From assembly GCA_030263615.1 (NCBI GenBank), contig SZPH01000133.1, positions 1 to 6,202 of the forward strand: 6,202 nt of DNA, given 5' to 3'. The position numbers and the translations under genes were made by a program. The notes below the pieces were generated by a model. It ran no database searches, had not been told where the DNA came from, and was given only the letters and a program-made list of their open reading frames with translations. Every line of letters starts with the position of its first letter. Within the stretch, counting starts at the first letter, position 1. This stretch comes from Villigracilis sp900696595 (GTDB taxonomy: Bacteria; Chloroflexota; Anaerolineae; Anaerolineales; Villigracilaceae). Below, piece by piece: positions 5,994 to 6,202 of the stretch.

Positions 5994-6044
5994 TTTTTTT
6001 CACCACGAAGGACACAGAATCCACGAGTATTCATGAGGGTTTCA
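5994..6044. repeat. T-tract plus CACGAAGGA-type 9-mer repeat
   Basis: T7 (5994-6000) is followed by degenerate 9-mers: CACGAAGGA, CACAGAATC, CACGAGTAT, TCATGAGGG. This matches, from memory, a dispersed element seen between genes in many environmental bacterial genomes (a T-run followed by CACCACGAAGGACAC). A small GTTTC/GAAAC hairpin follows at about 6040-6054. Confidence 0.55.
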
Positions 6045-6103
6045 CCCCGAAACGCCTGAAAAAGATGGTATTTTTTCATATCAGAAAAAGAACCCTCTCC
6101 GCG

Positions 6104-6201
6104 TGTGCGCACGCAAAACATGTCAGGCAGGTTGCTCCCTGCGCCGTCCCCGGCGCAGGATTCCCTCGTAACACGCCGCCGCCCACAGGGGGCTTCGCAC
6201 A
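6104..6201 (-). ncRNA. Possible structured RNA element (low confidence)
   Basis: Read on the minus strand, three nested stems can form. The outer stem is TGTGCG (6201-6196) with CGCACA (6109-6104). Next is CGTGTTA (6175-6169) with TGACATG (6125-6119), which needs two G-U pairs. The apical stem is a perfect 9-bp CCTGCGCCG/CGGCGCAGG (6138-6159) capped by GGGA, a GNRA-type tetraloop. A GCCC/GGGC side hairpin is also possible. The G-U pairs and GNRA loop favour a minus-strand RNA. I match it to no known family; it may simply be a palindromic repeat. Confidence 0.25.
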
Positions 6202-6202
6202 G

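Larger units (their letters stand above)
5928..6202. other. Non-coding right end with repeat-like and hairpin sequence
   Basis: No convincing gene is present in the last 275 bp. The minus strand is open in one frame from the right edge to 5891, but it has no recognisable domain, runs straight through repeats and hairpins, and overlaps the end of the zinc peptidase gene. No clear intrinsic terminator follows the peptidase: the T7 run (5994-6000) has no stable GC-rich stem directly before it. Confidence 0.6.

Noticed and set aside
5994..6000. T7 tract as an intrinsic terminator for the peptidase operon
   Set aside because: No stable GC-rich stem ends just before it; only a 4-bp GTTC/GAAC pairing over a long loop is possible.
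6104..6201. SAM-type riboswitch, SRP RNA or tRNA at the right edge
   Set aside because: Fragments such as GAGGGA and GCAACC recall an S-box core, but the required GATGAAGCC segment and its stems are missing. There is no SRP apical GGAAGCAGCC and no tRNA T-arm.
5891..6202. Minus-strand frame open from the right edge to 5891, including a 76-codon ATG-started ORF
   Set aside because: It crosses the repeat and hairpin region, overlaps the zinc peptidase 3' end, has no Shine-Dalgarno or leaderless box at its ATG, and shows no domain-like composition.

Overview
This 6.2-kb window comes from a GC-rich bacterium with compact gene spacing. It holds five intact or nearly intact protein genes plus one small one. 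No marker gene fixes the taxon. The gene types, a MutL that carries its own endonuclease motif, promoters that appear to give leaderless mRNAs, and repeat families I associate with environmental genomes of this kind suggest an Anaerolineae-type Chloroflexota. That assignment is a tentative inference.

Layout. Bases 1-955 (minus) encode a soluble PAS-like/GGDEF diguanylate cyclase that runs off the left edge with about its last residues missing. Bases 1017-2807 (minus) encode DNA mismatch-repair protein MutL. Its interdomain linker (about residues 364-396) is built from two abutting families of 7-bp tandem repeats. Only 20 bp separate the mutL start from the start of a divergent gene. That gap contains a perfect 14-bp palindrome whose centre is a TATAAT box on both strands, each 6 nt from its ATG. 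The divergent unit (2828-3709, plus) encodes a HAD hydrolase of the pyrimidine 5'-nucleotidase type and an 80-residue single-pass membrane protein. A 244-bp gap follows, filled mostly by an inverted-repeat element (3744-3862). A second plus-strand operon (3954-5927) encodes a membrane-anchored S41 C-terminal-processing serine peptidase and a YugP-type membrane zinc metallopeptidase, 15 bp apart. The last 275 bp (5928-6202) hold no convincing gene, only repeat-like and hairpin-forming sequence.

How the genes fit together. The left half concerns signalling (c-di-GMP), genome maintenance and nucleotide clean-up; only the shared mutL/HAD promoter physically links these. The right half is a small envelope-proteolysis operon. 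Two styles of translation start coexist. dgc, mutL and the HAD gene have a -10-like box exactly 6 nt before ATG and no Shine-Dalgarno sequence, which fits leaderless mRNAs. The small membrane protein and the two peptidases have Shine-Dalgarno sequences. The observations most worth following up are the heptamer repeats inside mutL, where gain or loss of one unit would cut off the endonuclease domain, and the symmetric two-way leaderless promoter.
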